From: Methylomonas paludis
GTDB taxonomy: Bacteria > Pseudomonadota > Gammaproteobacteria > Methylococcales > Methylomonadaceae
Assembly: GCF_018734325.1 (NCBI RefSeq)
Contig: NZ_CP073754.1
Span: forward strand, 3,100,001-3,164,000
Length of the DNA: 64,000 nt
Direction of reading: 5' to 3'
In this document: positions 47,208-55,954 of the stretch, piece after piece
Position numbering within the stretch: the first letter of the stretch is position 1
Layout of the letters: the number at the start of each line of letters is the position of its first letter
Program-made: the position numbers and the translations under genes
Notes under the pieces: generated by a model
Seen by the model: only the letters and a program-made list of their open reading frames with translations
Database searches by the model: none
Told to the model about the DNA's origin: nothing

Positions 47208-48863
47208 CTATCTAGCAAAATCAGTATTTTTTAAATTCCAAGGCAACAGGGCTTCAATTTTTTCAACGGTATCGGCATAAGGCAATGCCTTGAGTACATG
47301 GGTTAAATAGGCGCAGGGTTCCAAGCCATTGGCTTTTGCTGTTTCAATTAGGCTGTAATGAATCGCGCTGGCCTGTGCGCCTTTTGGAGTATCAGAGAAG
47401 AGCCATGCTTTGCGACCCATTACAAAGGGGCGAATGGCGTTTTCAGCAAGAATATTGCTAATGTTCAGCTCCCCATTCGAGCAATACACCATCAGCTTAT
47501 CCCATTGGTTGCTCATGTAAGTCATGGCCTTGCCCGTTAAACTATCCTTAGGCACTTTGTGTTGATTGTCGTCCAAGTACGCTCTCAGTTTCTTCAAAAC
47601 CGGCAGGCTTCTTTTGCAGCGTTGCTGGAATCTTTCAGCGGCACTCAGAGTTTTGATTTGCCGCTCAATCATATAGAGTGTATTGATTAAACTCAGCATG
47701 TGATCGGCTTTGCTGGCTTTATGCTGCTTGCCTTTCTTGGGTTTGGGCTGCGCATCTTGAGCTTCTTTAAATTTACGGCGCGCATGATCCCAACAACCGA
47801 GCTGGATGATATGATTGATAATACAGGCGGCATTGTAAGCGGCATAACCATCGGTTTGCAGATAACCCGAAAAGCCCTCCAGCAAGCGCAACGGCACCTC
47901 CTGGCTGCGGGTCGGATCATATTCAAATAACACACTGGGTTGACCAGGCGTGCCGCCCAGCGTCACCCACATGAATTTATCCGAGGTGGCCGGTCGCCCC
48001 GGTTCTTTAAGAACCTGCACTCGGGTTTCATCGGCCATGATGATGTTACCAGCCAGTTGATGATCCCGAATAAGGTTAATCAAAGGTTGCAGCGTTCTAG
48101 CCAGTGCGATGACCCAGTTGGCCAGTGTGGCTCTTGAGAGTTCGCCGCCATAACGGGCTAAGATGTTTTCCAGCCGATACAGCGGCAAGCCATCGCAGTA
48201 TTTGTAGATGATTACATTACACATTAAATCAATGCTGCCCATCGCGCCTGGAACAGGATGTTTGGGCAGAGCAGCGGCAATAATACGGCGTTGTGTTTCA
48301 GCTTGAGCAGGCTCCAGAAACACCGCTTTTTCCTGCATGTATTCTAAAACCCGCACTTGGGCAGGGATGATGTCTAATTCTTCTTTAACTTTAGTAAAGA
48401 AGGTTGTAATTGCACCGGCTTTTTCTTCATCGCTCAGTGTGATAAAGATTTGCTTTCTCGGTAAGTGGCTGGCAAATGGTTTGCGACCAGGTTTTGGCTT
48501 AGGTGGATTGGGCTCAGAAGCTTCTGATTCAACGCTCGAATCAACAGCCTCTACTGTGTCAACGGCTGCATCCGTTGCGGCTTCAAGCTCAACCGTGGCC
48601 TCGACTTCGGCTTCATCAAATAATGAAGTTTGCCCGGACTGCTCACTTGAGGGCGCAAAGCGTTTGATTTTGGATAAACGCAACGCTTCTTCTAACAACT
48701 GTATACGTTGATTGAGCGTAGCAATCACTTCTGATTTAAGCTCAACGGCCTGTGTTAATTCATCCACTCGTTGCGCTTTTTCAAGCAACTCGGCGAGCAT
48801 CTCGGGCAACAAAATAGCCGAGTGTTCATCGTGTTCTATGCTAGAAAAGTGGGATAAAATCAT
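47208..48863 (-). CDS. tnpC: IS66 transposase TnpC
   Basis: The 551-residue DDE transposase of IS66 elements. It shows an N-terminal coiled coil (LLEKAQRVDELTQAVELKSE), an acidic Glu/Val/Ala-rich linker near 95-120, an IS66-type zinc-binding region, the catalytic core beginning IIMADETRVQVLKEPG and LQTDGYAAYNAACIINH, and the IS66 C-terminal domain (YSLIETAKANGLEPCAYLTHV). It ends 29 bases inside the element border. No frameshift is visible, so it may be active. Confidence 0.95.
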   Translation of the reverse strand: MILSHFSSIEHDEHSAILLPEMLAELLEKAQRVDELTQAVELKSEVIATLNQRIQLLEEALRLSKIKRFAPSSEQSGQTSLFDEAEVEATVELEAATDAAVDTVEAVDSSVESEASEPNPPKPKPGRKPFASHLPRKQIFITLSDEEKAGAITTFFTKVKEELDIIPAQVRVLEYMQEKAVFLEPAQAETQRRIIAAALPKHPVPGAMGSIDLMCNVIIYKYCDGLPLYRLENILARYGGELSRATLANWVIALARTLQPLINLIRDHQLAGNIIMADETRVQVLKEPGRPATSDKFMWVTLGGTPGQPSVLFEYDPTRSQEVPLRLLEGFSGYLQTDGYAAYNAACIINHIIQLGCWDHARRKFKEAQDAQPKPKKGKQHKASKADHMLSLINTLYMIERQIKTLSAAERFQQRCKRSLPVLKKLRAYLDDNQHKVPKDSLTGKAMTYMSNQWDKLMVYCSNGELNISNILAENAIRPFVMGRKAWLFSDTPKGAQASAIHYSLIETAKANGLEPCAYLTHVLKALPYADTVEKIEALLPWNLKNTDFAR

Positions 48864-48908
48864 AGGCTTATTATACCTGAATTCAAGCCAAAAAGCAGGC
48901 GTTTTTCC

Positions 48909-49274
48909 TTAAAAAACAGACTCATAATGCCGATTTTTATGGCCTTTCATCACGCTAATATCGTAGCCATCCAGCAGCCAATTCAATTGCTGTCCCGTTA
49001 ACGTCAACAATGCCTCTTCACCCTTCGGCCACTTGAACTTATCCTCGACCAAGGTCTTGTAATAAAGCACAAAGCCCGTATTTTCCCAGAACAAGCATTT
49101 GATTTTAGTACGCTGCTTATTGGTGAACGCATACAGTCCGCCATCAAACGGATTATGGCCGAGTTCGCACTCAACAATTGCCGCCAACCCGCGATGGGAT
49201 TTACGAAAATCAATGGCCTGTCGGTAAAGATAAACCTCTGTCAGCTCTAAAGAGGGGCGCATAATGCAAGTCAC
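48909..49274 (-). CDS. tnpB: IS66 accessory protein TnpB
   Basis: A 121-residue IS66 Orf2-like protein: VYLYRQAIDFRKSHRGLAAI near the N-terminus, GGLYAFTNKQRTKIKCLFWEN and KWPKGEEALLTLTGQQLNWL. It is required with TnpA and TnpC for IS66 transposition. The GTG at 49274 overlaps the tnpA stop by 4 bases (GTGA), indicating coupled translation; an ATG 12 bases later is the alternative start. Confidence 0.93.
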   Translation of the reverse strand: MTCIMRPSLELTEVYLYRQAIDFRKSHRGLAAIVECELGHNPFDGGLYAFTNKQRTKIKCLFWENTGFVLYYKTLVEDKFKWPKGEEALLTLTGQQLNWLLDGYDISVMKGHKNRHYESVF

Positions 49275-49603
49275 CGTAACACCTCTATCAATTGCTGAAT
49301 CAAAGCCATATTATTCTGAGAAATCCCAATCAATTGTGTACCATCCCGGAAGCACAATGACAAACTTGGCGATGAGGGCATGGCGATAGGTGCAGCCACT
49401 TGGACACGGGTAAATCCAGTCGCTTTACGTTCAGTGTCAACCGGTTCGCAATCGATCAAAAATTTGCGCTTCCAATAACTCAACTGGTGGGTATGCAGCG
49501 CTTGCTGGCGGCAGTAGTTTACTTGGGACAAGCCAGACGCTTGCCATTGCGCGACGTGCCTTTGCCAAAAATCGTGACCGGTCTTGTTTTCTATTGATGC
49601 CAT
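49271..49603 (-). CDS. tnpA: IS66 accessory protein TnpA
   Basis: A 110-residue IS66 Orf1-like protein. Its start WQRHVAQWQASGLSQVNYC and YWKRKFLID form the helix-turn-helix region usual for this family. It is the first of three IS66 genes and overlaps tnpB by 4 bases. A related but distinct TnpA fragment is found 1.1 kb away at 50718. Confidence 0.92.
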   Translation of the reverse strand: MASIENKTGHDFWQRHVAQWQASGLSQVNYCRQQALHTHQLSYWKRKFLIDCEPVDTERKATGFTRVQVAAPIAMPSSPSLSLCFRDGTQLIGISQNNMALIQQLIEVLR

Positions 49604-49687
49604 TGGTAATCCCCAAAATAATATCGATGGGAAATTCTGACATGGTAGGCTGGGGGGTGGGAATTACGCGGAAAATTGAGCGCTTAC

Positions 49688-50053
49688 GAGATTTGTTCTT
49701 TCCGAGGACGTTGCGATGGTGCGCTGTATATCTTTAGCGACAATAAAGTCTAATAACGCCACCGCTCCAGGAGACAAGACAAACTTCTCCGGATTTTTTA
49801 AACATAAATCCCGGTACATCGATTCCTTGATTTGAATGAGGTCAAGGAGCTCTTTCCCGCAAAGGGCGCGGTCTGTGAGATAGCTCAGAATATGCGCATT
49901 GGTGCGGCCATGAACATTGATTGAAAATTCTTCGTCGCTCAGTTCCGTGCCTCTAAGCCGCATGGCTGTTGCTTGCCAAGCTTGAACATGAAGTGGCGAA
50001 TCCCATAGCAATACGCCGTTGAAGTCAAAGATAATCCCACTGTATTTTATCAT
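49688..50053 (-). pseudogene. N-terminal part of a HAD hydrolase split by IS66
   Basis: Starts at ATG 50053 with IKYSGIIFDFNGVLLWDSPL; the second motif I position is Asn (DFN) rather than Asp, as in some HAD proteins. It continues with the cap region (ILSYLTDRALCGKELLDLI) and TIATSSERTN of motif II, where the IS66 element begins. A 227-residue beta-phosphoglucomutase-like enzyme before insertion. Confidence 0.88.
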
Positions 50054-50127
50054 AATCGTTGCTAGCAATATTTTCACGGAATAGGAATCGCCAACGCATA
50101 ATCCAGCCATGGAACACTGCAACGCGC

Positions 50128-50754
50128 TTAGGTATAGGCGGGATTAACAAAACTCACATTGTAAATTGGATTTTGGTGGGGTGAACGATGGGGCTCATTG
50201 TCAAAGATAACACGCCTGATTTTTACACCATTATTTTCTGCCAAAGCTTTCAAAGCCCAGAGATGTGAAGCCATTGCGTCATAATCAATTTTTAAACCTT
50301 TGTATTCGCCTGCACCAACAAACTCGATGTCGTAGCCAAATTTGTTTAAAATAGAAGTTGGCAGCTTCACGGAAATGCCTTCACTATCTACGATAGGAAC
50401 AACGAAATCCACAGACAGCCCGTTTTGATGCGTTTTATGAGGTCTAAACTTGCCGCCTTCTTTATAACCAGATTCCCCATAGACATAACCCTTTGATAGA
50501 GCCTGCGTTTCAAGCTTTGCATAAGCGTAAATAACAACCTTATAGACCATGCTATGCACATAATTTCTACCTATGATTACTCCAATATCGCTGTTTGCAG
50601 AATAGTTCTTTCCAATAGCGGGCAGTTGCCAACCGTTTTCAAGACTTCCATTATCCTGACTTCCGAAGCAAATACTTTCTTCAGCCGCATTGGCCACCAC
50701 AGAAAATAGCAATAGCGCTAGAAGGTCGTGTAGTTGATTTGCTGTTGGCGGCAA
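50128..50754 (-). pseudogene. damaged LAS-type (MepA-like) peptidase gene
   Basis: Encodes a periplasmic metallopeptidase-like protein. A hydrophobic signal segment ends at ANA, and HKTHQNGLSVDF resembles the Zn-binding HxSHQxGxDxD of MepA, followed by KIRRVIFDNE. Two defects are visible. The 5' end runs into a transposase relic at 50720, so the native start is gone and translation could only begin at a TTG inside the relic. The 3' end, including the usual final HxH region, is replaced from 50196 on by a copy of the tRNA-His 3' end. Probably non-functional. Confidence 0.6.
50169..50196. repeat. 28-bp copy of the tRNA-His 3' end (att-like)
   Basis: Identical over 28 bases to 51805-51832, which spans the 3' end of tRNA-His and its flank (shared core TGGGGTGAACGATGGGG), in the same orientation and 1636 bases away. 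Duplicated tRNA 3' ends are typical scars of integrase-driven insertion. No integrase gene is present. Confidence 0.75.
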
Positions 50755-50825
50755 TAATCGGCTTGGTTTAAACCACTACGTTGCCAGGATTCTATATGCT
50801 TTAGCCATTTTTCAGGGATTACCAT
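50718..50825 (-). pseudogene. relic of an IS66-type tnpA
   Basis: A 35-codon frame from ATG 50825 whose sequence WLKHIESWQRSGLNQADYC and RQQ parallels the TnpA N-terminus (WQRHVAQWQASGLSQVNYCRQQ region). It stops at 50718 where peptidase sequence begins. It differs enough from the intact tnpA at 49271 to come from another IS66 relative. Confidence 0.7.
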
Positions 50826-50852
50826 ACCAGCACTCCAAATTAATCTAGGCGA

Positions 50853-50987
50853 CTAGTTTCGGACTTTATCGGCGGGTTGGCTAGATGGTTTCGTCGGACG
50901 CTTACAAAACAAGACGAAATCTGAAACCTGCTTTTGCAATTCTGGCGGCAGAATTTCTATCTTTTACAGTAATTGTTGACCATGCAT
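50853..50987 (-). pseudogene. relic of a DUF2281-type antitoxin
   Basis: From ATG 50987 the frame reads MHGQQLL, an in-frame TAA, then KIEILPPELQKQVSDFVLF and a Pro/Lys-rich end. Apart from the stop, where a Glu codon is expected, this matches DUF2281 antitoxins. A single G-to-T change would explain the stop. No toxin partner is visible nearby on this strand. Confidence 0.65.
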
Positions 50988-51000
50988 ACCGATTCTCCAA

Positions 51001-51019
51001 ATATAGCGTCATATAGCGT
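51001..51019. promoter_or_regulatory. two direct repeats of ATATAGCGT
   Basis: ATATAGCGT occurs at 51001-51009 and 51011-51019, one helical turn apart, between the YgiT antitoxin stop and the DUF2281 relic. It lies just upstream of the relic and could be its old operator. Confidence 0.35.
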
Positions 51020-51033
51020 TGCTAAATTATGCT

Positions 51034-51294
51034 CTAAGACGCCAAAGCTTGAATGTCCTGAGGCCAGTTCGCCACTTCCACCACGGGGTGTTTTAAACGA
51101 GCTTGCTCTACAATCTGTTCCAGCTTTTCAGCGGTCGCGTCCTCCAGCCAATCCGTGCCGCATAAATCACAGACCAAGGCCGGCACATCCCGCACCACCA
51201 CCACACCAAAGCCTAGTTCAACGGTAAACGTGGTGCGGCCAGGCTGTTTGCGACCGCCATGGCAAACCGGGCAAAAGATGTTTGATTGGGTCAT
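51034..51294 (-). CDS. YgiT-type zinc-finger antitoxin
   Basis: An 86-residue protein with two Cys pairs (FCPVCHGG and CDLCGTDW), the zinc-binding N-terminal domain of MqsA/YgiT antitoxins, and a short helical tail (AEKLEQIVEQARLKHP) but without the HTH half of MqsA. It follows the DUF4258 toxin gene by 37 bases on the same strand; the toxin-first order is usual for this pair. Confidence 0.88.
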   Translation of the reverse strand: MTQSNIFCPVCHGGRKQPGRTTFTVELGFGVVVVRDVPALVCDLCGTDWLEDATAEKLEQIVEQARLKHPVVEVANWPQDIQALAS

Positions 51295-51331
51295 GAAAAC
51301 CTCCGCGTAGTTAAATCGGCTTCAAAATGAG

Positions 51332-51625
51332 TTAAATCGGGCCGATAGGCCGTAATAATATGACACTGGCTATTGGTACATCATAAGCCAAAACCACATG
51401 CAATGGTTGGGGTTGGTCGGTTGCCAGCAATAAACTGGGGATGGGGTGATCATTCGGGTAAATTTCGATAATCATGCTATCCAAAATAGCTTGTTTAACT
51501 TGTTGGCGACTGATACCACGTTGCAACATCCGCTCTAGGGCGTGGCGTTTCCAAAGTATTTGACCGCTATTGATCGCCGCTCGAATGTTTTCAAGCAACA
51601 GAGCCAATGATTCGTGATCGATCAT
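51332..51625 (-). CDS. DUF4258 toxin
   Basis: A 97-residue protein of the DUF4258 family, which is commonly paired with YgiT-type antitoxins and is thought to be an RNase related to the RelE fold. It shows ILWKRHALERMLQRGISRQQ, then IIEIYPNDHPIPSLLLA and PLHVVLAYD, all family-typical. First gene of an apparently intact toxin-antitoxin operon, 0.2 kb from the tRNA cluster. Confidence 0.87.
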   Translation of the reverse strand: MIDHESLALLLENIRAAINSGQILWKRHALERMLQRGISRQQVKQAILDSMIIEIYPNDHPIPSLLLATDQPQPLHVVLAYDVPIASVILLRPIGPI

Positions 51626-51812
51626 GCCTGTACCGCTGATTCTATTAAAAGGGGTTAGTGATACAACTGGGGATAAATTAGAAAGATCTGGGCACAGAAC
51701 GGCCAGTATGCTGAATATCTATGATGTTAAGCGGAAAACCGGCAAATGATTGATTTTTTGTCACCAGCAACAAAAAATATTTGCAGATATTAGGTTAACT
51801 TATTGATTTTGG

Positions 51813-51889
51813 TGGGGTGAACGATGGGGCTCGAACCCACGACAACCGGAATCACAATCCGGGACTCTACCAACTGAGCTACGCTCACC
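51813..51889 (-). tRNA. tRNA-His (GTG)
   Basis: Cloverleaf with anticodon GTG in ATTGTGATT and encoded CCA. The acceptor stem has eight pairs including the extra G-1, the hallmark of tRNA-His. The last 20 bases are duplicated at 50177-50196. Third in a Pro-Arg-His transcript. Confidence 0.95.
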
Positions 51890-51907
51890 ATAATTTGAAT
51901 TCGCGAG

Positions 51908-51984
51908 TGGCACGCTTGGCAGGATTCGAACCTGCGACCCTCGGCTTAGAAGGCCGATGCTCTATCCTACTGAGCTACAAGCGC
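51908..51984 (-). tRNA. tRNA-Arg (TCT)
   Basis: 77-nt cloverleaf with encoded CCA, acceptor GCGCTTG / CAAGCGT, anticodon TCT in loop CTTCTAA, reading AGA and AGG. Lies 18 bases upstream of tRNA-His in transcription order. Confidence 0.95.
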
Positions 51985-51992
51985 AAATCATT

Positions 51993-52069
51993 TGGTCGGG
52001 GTAGAGAGATTCGAACTCCCGACATTCTGCTCCCAAAGCAGACGCGCTACCAGACTGCGCTATACCCCG
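51993..52069 (-). tRNA. tRNA-Pro (TGG)
   Basis: 77-nt cloverleaf with encoded CCA, 5' CGGGGTA as usual for tRNA-Pro, anticodon TGG in loop TTTGGGA. First tRNA of the cluster, about 45 bases after its promoter. Confidence 0.95.
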
Positions 52070-52121
52070 AATTGATCTTCTTTTAGTTCAGAGAAACTGA
52101 AGCTCCCCGTGAAGAGTTGCT

Positions 52122-52150
52122 ATCATACAGACACTGACATAACTCGTCAA
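52122..52150 (-). promoter_or_regulatory. sigma-70 promoter of the tRNA cluster
   Basis: On the minus strand TTGACG (52150-52145), 17 bases, TATGAT (52127-52122), close to consensus at ideal spacing. The predicted start about 7 bases later lies roughly 45 bases before tRNA-Pro. The remaining 52151-52399 shows no gene. Confidence 0.7.
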
Positions 52151-52399
52151 CTATTTTTGTATGGTTTTCATTCCTGACCTATCTGCCCAACTTCACATTC
52201 GCGCCGTTTTTTTAAGTTTTACCTAGGCTTGGCAAGTTGGCGCAGTACGCCAGGCCCAAGCTTGATAAAAACAACCCATTGATTTACAAACTTATAATTC
52301 TGTCAGTAATACGCCAGCCTAAAATCTGCTGATTTAGTTACTGCAGCAGTTTGGCTATTGCCTATATAACTGAGAAAAAACCTGTGCGCTTAACCAATC

Positions 52400-53029
52400 T
52401 TACAGCTTGTTTTTAACCAGCTGATAGATGGTTTCCACTTCCTGATCTTTGTCGGCCAGTATGATTGCCAATTCTGCCAGTTTGGCTTCGGCAAATTCCC
52501 GATCTTTAAGACTGGCGGCATTGATGTAGACATTTAACGCCGCACTTTTTAGTGCGGCAAACCCTGACATGGCGGCCACACCGGCATCGCTAATCACAGC
52601 CAGACTACCTTTTTCGGCAGCAATATGACTGAGACTGATGGCTTGGGCACAAGCCCTGGCGCAGTCCAGCGGCACCTGAGTGGCCTGTCTTAAAACAGCT
52701 TGTATCTGACTCATGCGTTCGGCTTTTTCGGCATCCGTAGCTTTAGGCAGGCTATAACATTGCATTAAGGCATCAAACACATCAACATCGGCTTTAATCA
52801 TGGCGGTTAAGCTGTGCTGCAAAGTTTCGGCCTGCTGCAGTAATACCTGCATTTCCTCTGCCACTGCCGCGTATTTGGGCTTGCCGATAGTAAGCTGACA
52901 CACCATACTCACCAGGGCTGCCGCCTGGGCCCCCATCAGCGCAGCAGCACTGCCGCCGCCGGGCGTGGCCTGTTTGCCAGCTAATTGCTGAAGAAATATT
53001 TCGACAGGCAAATCTTTTATTTCAGTCAT
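52400..53029 (-). CDS. fchA: methenyltetrahydrofolate cyclohydrolase (FTCD_C family)
   Basis: A 209-residue protein of the formiminotransferase-cyclodeaminase C-terminal family: AGKQATPGGGSAAALMGAQAAALVSMV near the N-terminus, a helical core with MIKADVDVFDALMQCYSLPK, and AISDAGVAAMSG-type sequence near residue 145. Stand-alone members (FchA) convert methenyl- to formyl-tetrahydrofolate, a step of the folate C1 pathway used by methylotrophs. It lies 9 bases downstream of cysS on the same strand. Confidence 0.88.
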   Translation of the reverse strand: MTEIKDLPVEIFLQQLAGKQATPGGGSAAALMGAQAAALVSMVCQLTIGKPKYAAVAEEMQVLLQQAETLQHSLTAMIKADVDVFDALMQCYSLPKATDAEKAERMSQIQAVLRQATQVPLDCARACAQAISLSHIAAEKGSLAVISDAGVAAMSGFAALKSAALNVYINAASLKDREFAEAKLAELAIILADKDQEVETIYQLVKNKL

Positions 53030-53038
53030 TTTGGTTCC

Positions 53039-54412
53039 TCAATTTTCCCGCCGCCAATGGGTGTTGCCACCACTAACATCTTCCAGTAAAACACCCTGAG
53101 CCTTAAGCTGATCACGTATGCTGTCGGCTTGCGCCCAGTCTTTATTGGCTTTTGCGGTTTTTCTGGCCTCTATCAACGCTTCTATTTGTTCGGCACTAAT
53201 AGCGTCTGTCGCCGCCGCACCCTGTAGAAAATGCTCAGGATCATCCTGCAACAAGCCCAGTAAACTGGCCAATTGCTTGAGCGTGTTGGCCAGCAAGTCT
53301 TTGTCTTCGGCTTTATTCAGTTCTCTAGCCAGATCAAACAACACTGACAAGGCGACCGGCGTATTAAAATCATCATTCATGGCTTGCTCAAAGCGTGCCA
53401 GATAATCCGGGTCGATAGCCTGTTCGGTGATAACGACACCTCTTAAGGCATTATAGAGCCTGGTCAATGCGGTACCGGCATCATCAAGCTGTTCATCAGA
53501 ATAATTTAACGGACTACGATAATGGCTGGCCAGTATGAAAAAGCGGATGACTTCCGGGCGGTATTGCTTCAACACTTCGCGCACGGTAAAAAAATTGCCC
53601 AAAGATTTGGACATTTTTTCTTCATTAACCCGGACAAAACCGTTATGCAACCAGTAATTGACGAAAGTTTCGCCGGTTGCGGCTTCCGATTGAGCAATTT
53701 CGTTTTCATGATGGGGAAATTGCAGATCCATGCCGCCGCCGTGTATATCAAAATGATTGCCCAGGCAGCAGGTAGACATGGCTGAGCATTCAATATGCCA
53801 GCCAGGGCGGCCAGAACCCCACGGTGAACCCCAAGCCGGTTCGCCGGCTTTGGCCATTTTCCACAATACAAAATCCAGTGGATCACGTTTGGCGGTATCC
53901 ACATCAACCCGCTCACCGGCTTGTAAATCTTCAATATTTTTGCCGGACAGCTTGCCATAAGTGTTAAAACGATTTACGGCGTAAAACACATCGCCGTTAC
54001 CGCCAATATAAGCATAATCCTTAGCGATTAAGCTGGCTATCATGGCAATAATGTCTGGAATGGATTGAGTGGCGCGAGGTTCCTGATCGGGTGGCAGCAC
54101 TGCCAAAGCCCGCTCGTCATCGTGCATGGCTTCGATAAAACGGGCGGTTAGGTCGGTAAATAACTCATGATTATCATGGGCACGCTGGATAATTTTGTCG
54201 TCAATATCGGTAATATTGCGCACATAAGTCAGCTCATACCCGGAATGGCGCAGATAACGGGCGATGGTGTCAAACACCACCATAACTCTGGCGTGTCCAA
54301 TGTGGCAATAGTCGTAGACTGTCATCCCACAAACATACATACCCACTTTACCGGGCTGTCTGGGAATAAACTCTTGCTTGCTTCGCGTCAGGGTATTATA
54401 GATTTTCAGCAT
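53039..54412 (-). CDS. cysS: cysteinyl-tRNA synthetase
   Basis: Charges tRNA-Cys. The 457-residue class I synthetase has [15 protein letters not shown] at the N-terminus, [17 protein letters not shown] (zinc Cys and HIGH), the zinc-binding [10 protein letters not shown] and [13 protein letters not shown], and KMSKSLGNF near residue 268. An in-frame start 15 codons upstream gives a non-family N-terminus, so the ATG at 54412 is preferred. Upstream of fchA and divergent from the cyclophilin gene. Confidence 0.97.
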   Translation of the reverse strand: MLKIYNTLTRSKQEFIPRQPGKVGMYVCGMTVYDYCHIGHARVMVVFDTIARYLRHSGYELTYVRNITDIDDKIIQRAHDNHELFTDLTARFIEAMHDDERALAVLPPDQEPRATQSIPDIIAMIASLIAKDYAYIGGNGDVFYAVNRFNTYGKLSGKNIEDLQAGERVDVDTAKRDPLDFVLWKMAKAGEPAWGSPWGSGRPGWHIECSAMSTCCLGNHFDIHGGGMDLQFPHHENEIAQSEAATGETFVNYWLHNGFVRVNEEKMSKSLGNFFTVREVLKQYRPEVIRFFILASHYRSPLNYSDEQLDDAGTALTRLYNALRGVVITEQAIDPDYLARFEQAMNDDFNTPVALSVLFDLARELNKAEDKDLLANTLKQLASLLGLLQDDPEHFLQGAAATDAISAEQIEALIEARKTAKANKDWAQADSIRDQLKAQGVLLEDVSGGNTHWRREN

Positions 54413-54525
54413 GGGGGGTGATGGATAAATACAGCAAAATACCCGGCAATCTATCAAGTTTTCAGCTTCTCTTTCAAGCTAAAAACACATAAAATTCATG
54501 GTTCACAGCGATTTAAGGAGCAGCG

Positions 54526-55107
54526 ATGCGCAGTGCACTTGTATTTATTATCCTGTTTTTATTTTCAACTCTTTCATTTTCAACAGAAAAAACCATGTCC
54601 AACACTCACACTAAAGTAAAATTCACCACGTCTTTGGGCGCGTTCGTTATTCAGCTGGAAGACGAAAAAGCCCCACTGAGCAGTGCCAACTTCCTGACTT
54701 ATGTTAAGCAGGGCTTTTATAATGGCACCATTTTTCATCGGGTGATACCTGGCTTTATGGCGCAAGGCGGTGGCTTTGATACTTCATTCAGCCAAAAAAC
54801 CACCAACGCTCAAATCAAAAATGAAGCAGACAATGGCCTGAAAAACAAACGCGGCACCTTGGCTATGGCTCGGACCAGCGATCCACATTCAGCAACTGCT
54901 CAATTTTTTATCAACTATAAAGATAACAGCTTTTTGGATTACAGCAGCCCTACTCCCAGCGGCTGGGGTTATGCGGTATTTGGTGAAGTGGTAGAAGGCC
55001 TGGATGTGGTAGACAGCTTTGCCAAACAAGCCACCGGCAATCGCGGCGGTCATCAAGACGTACCTAAAACCGATATCGTCATTGAAAAAGCTGAAGTAGT
55101 GGAATAA
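54526..55107 (+). CDS. ppiA: exported cyclophilin-type peptidyl-prolyl isomerase
   Basis: A 193-residue cyclophilin with a signal peptide ([19 protein letters not shown]), so probably periplasmic. It shows [34 protein letters not shown] with the catalytic Arg, [18 protein letters not shown] and [21 protein letters not shown] precedes the first ATG. The alternative start at 54595 (MSNTHTK) would give a cytosolic PpiB-like form. The order cysS / cyclophilin / lpxH is common in gammaproteobacteria. Confidence 0.92.
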   Translation: MRSALVFIILFLFSTLSFSTEKTMSNTHTKVKFTTSLGAFVIQLEDEKAPLSSANFLTYVKQGFYNGTIFHRVIPGFMAQGGGFDTSFSQKTTNAQIKNEADNGLKNKRGTLAMARTSDPHSATAQFFINYKDNSFLDYSSPTPSGWGYAVFGEVVEGLDVVDSFAKQATGNRGGHQDVPKTDIVIEKAEVVE

Positions 55108-55210
55108 TTCAGCAACTAATCGGCGGGCTGCCGGTTCGATGCTTTCATTGCAGGAGTAACCCATCTGGTGCGGTGCTCCTGCCGGCAATCCCCAAGAGGA
55201 GGCTTAGCTC

Positions 55211-55942
55211 ATGACCGTAAAAACCGGCAGTCTGTTCATTTCCGACTTACATCTATCCTTTGAAAAACCCGAAATTACCCGGCGGTTTTTAAATTTTTTA
55301 CAGCAGCGCGCGGCATCTGCCCAGGCTTTGTATATTTTGGGGGATTTATTTGATACCTGGATAGGTGACGATGACAATACCCCACCCAATAAAACCATCA
55401 AACAGGCTTTAAGACAATTAACAGCCGGCGGCACTCAGGTTTACTTATTACAAGGCAACCGGGATTTTTTGCTGGGAGCAGACTTTGCCGATGCAACCGG
55501 CATCCATTTGCTGACTGAGTACAGCGTCATCGAACTGGAAGATCAACCAGTCTTGCTGACTCATGGCGATTTGCTGTGCAGCGACGATCTGGCCTATCAA
55601 ATCTTCCGCCGCAAATCCCATAGCCCGGAATGGCAGCAAAATGTATTGAGCAAACCGCTTTGGCTACGCCTGTTAGCCGCCCGTTGGTACCGGTTACGCA
55701 GTTTTTGGCACAAGCGCCATAAAAGCCAGAACATAATGGATGTTAACCAGCAAACCGTAGTGAGCGTCATGCAACAATACGGTTGTTACACACTGGTACA
55801 CGGCCATACCCATCGCCCGGCCCGCCACGAGTTTAATATCGGCACTGTACCCGCATTACGACTGGTGCTGGCTGAATGGAAAAAAGACGGTGCAGCTGCT
55901 TTGTTCTGGCAAAACGGAGTCTGGCAGGTTGAAACTGTTTAA
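55211..55942 (+). CDS. lpxH: UDP-2,3-diacylglucosamine diphosphatase
   Basis: Hydrolyses UDP-2,3-diacylglucosamine to lipid X in lipid A synthesis, at the inner membrane. The 243-residue metallophosphoesterase has FISDLHLSFEKP, LGDLFDTWIGDDD, LQGNRDFLLGADF, LTHGDLLCSDDLAYQ and VHGHTHRPARHEF, the full LpxH set. It follows the cyclophilin gene by about 100 bases and converges on the FUSC gene with 12 bases between stops. Confidence 0.96.
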   Translation: MTVKTGSLFISDLHLSFEKPEITRRFLNFLQQRAASAQALYILGDLFDTWIGDDDNTPPNKTIKQALRQLTAGGTQVYLLQGNRDFLLGADFADATGIHLLTEYSVIELEDQPVLLTHGDLLCSDDLAYQIFRRKSHSPEWQQNVLSKPLWLRLLAARWYRLRSFWHKRHKSQNIMDVNQQTVVSVMQQYGCYTLVHGHTHRPARHEFNIGTVPALRLVLAEWKKDGAAALFWQNGVWQVETV

Positions 55943-55954
55943 GTGTTTATACCG

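Larger units (their letters stand above)
47179..49687 (-). mobile_element. complete IS66-family insertion sequence (2509 bp)
   Basis: The ends GTAAGCGCT (47179 rightwards, and the complement ending at 49687) form inverted repeats starting with GTAA as in IS66. They are flanked by the 8-bp direct repeat GAGATTTG (47171-47178 and 49688-49695), the target duplication length known for IS66. Inside are tnpA, tnpB and tnpC in the normal order, all intact. It has split a HAD hydrolase gene. Confidence 0.95.

Noticed and set aside
44230..51832. A full genomic island with integrase
   Set aside because: No integrase, replication or transfer gene is visible; only an att-like repeat and decayed modules remain.
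51817..52086. 89-codon frame across the tRNA cluster
   Set aside because: It covers three perfect tRNA cloverleaves on the other strand; the repeated GFEPATL-like text is translated tRNA.
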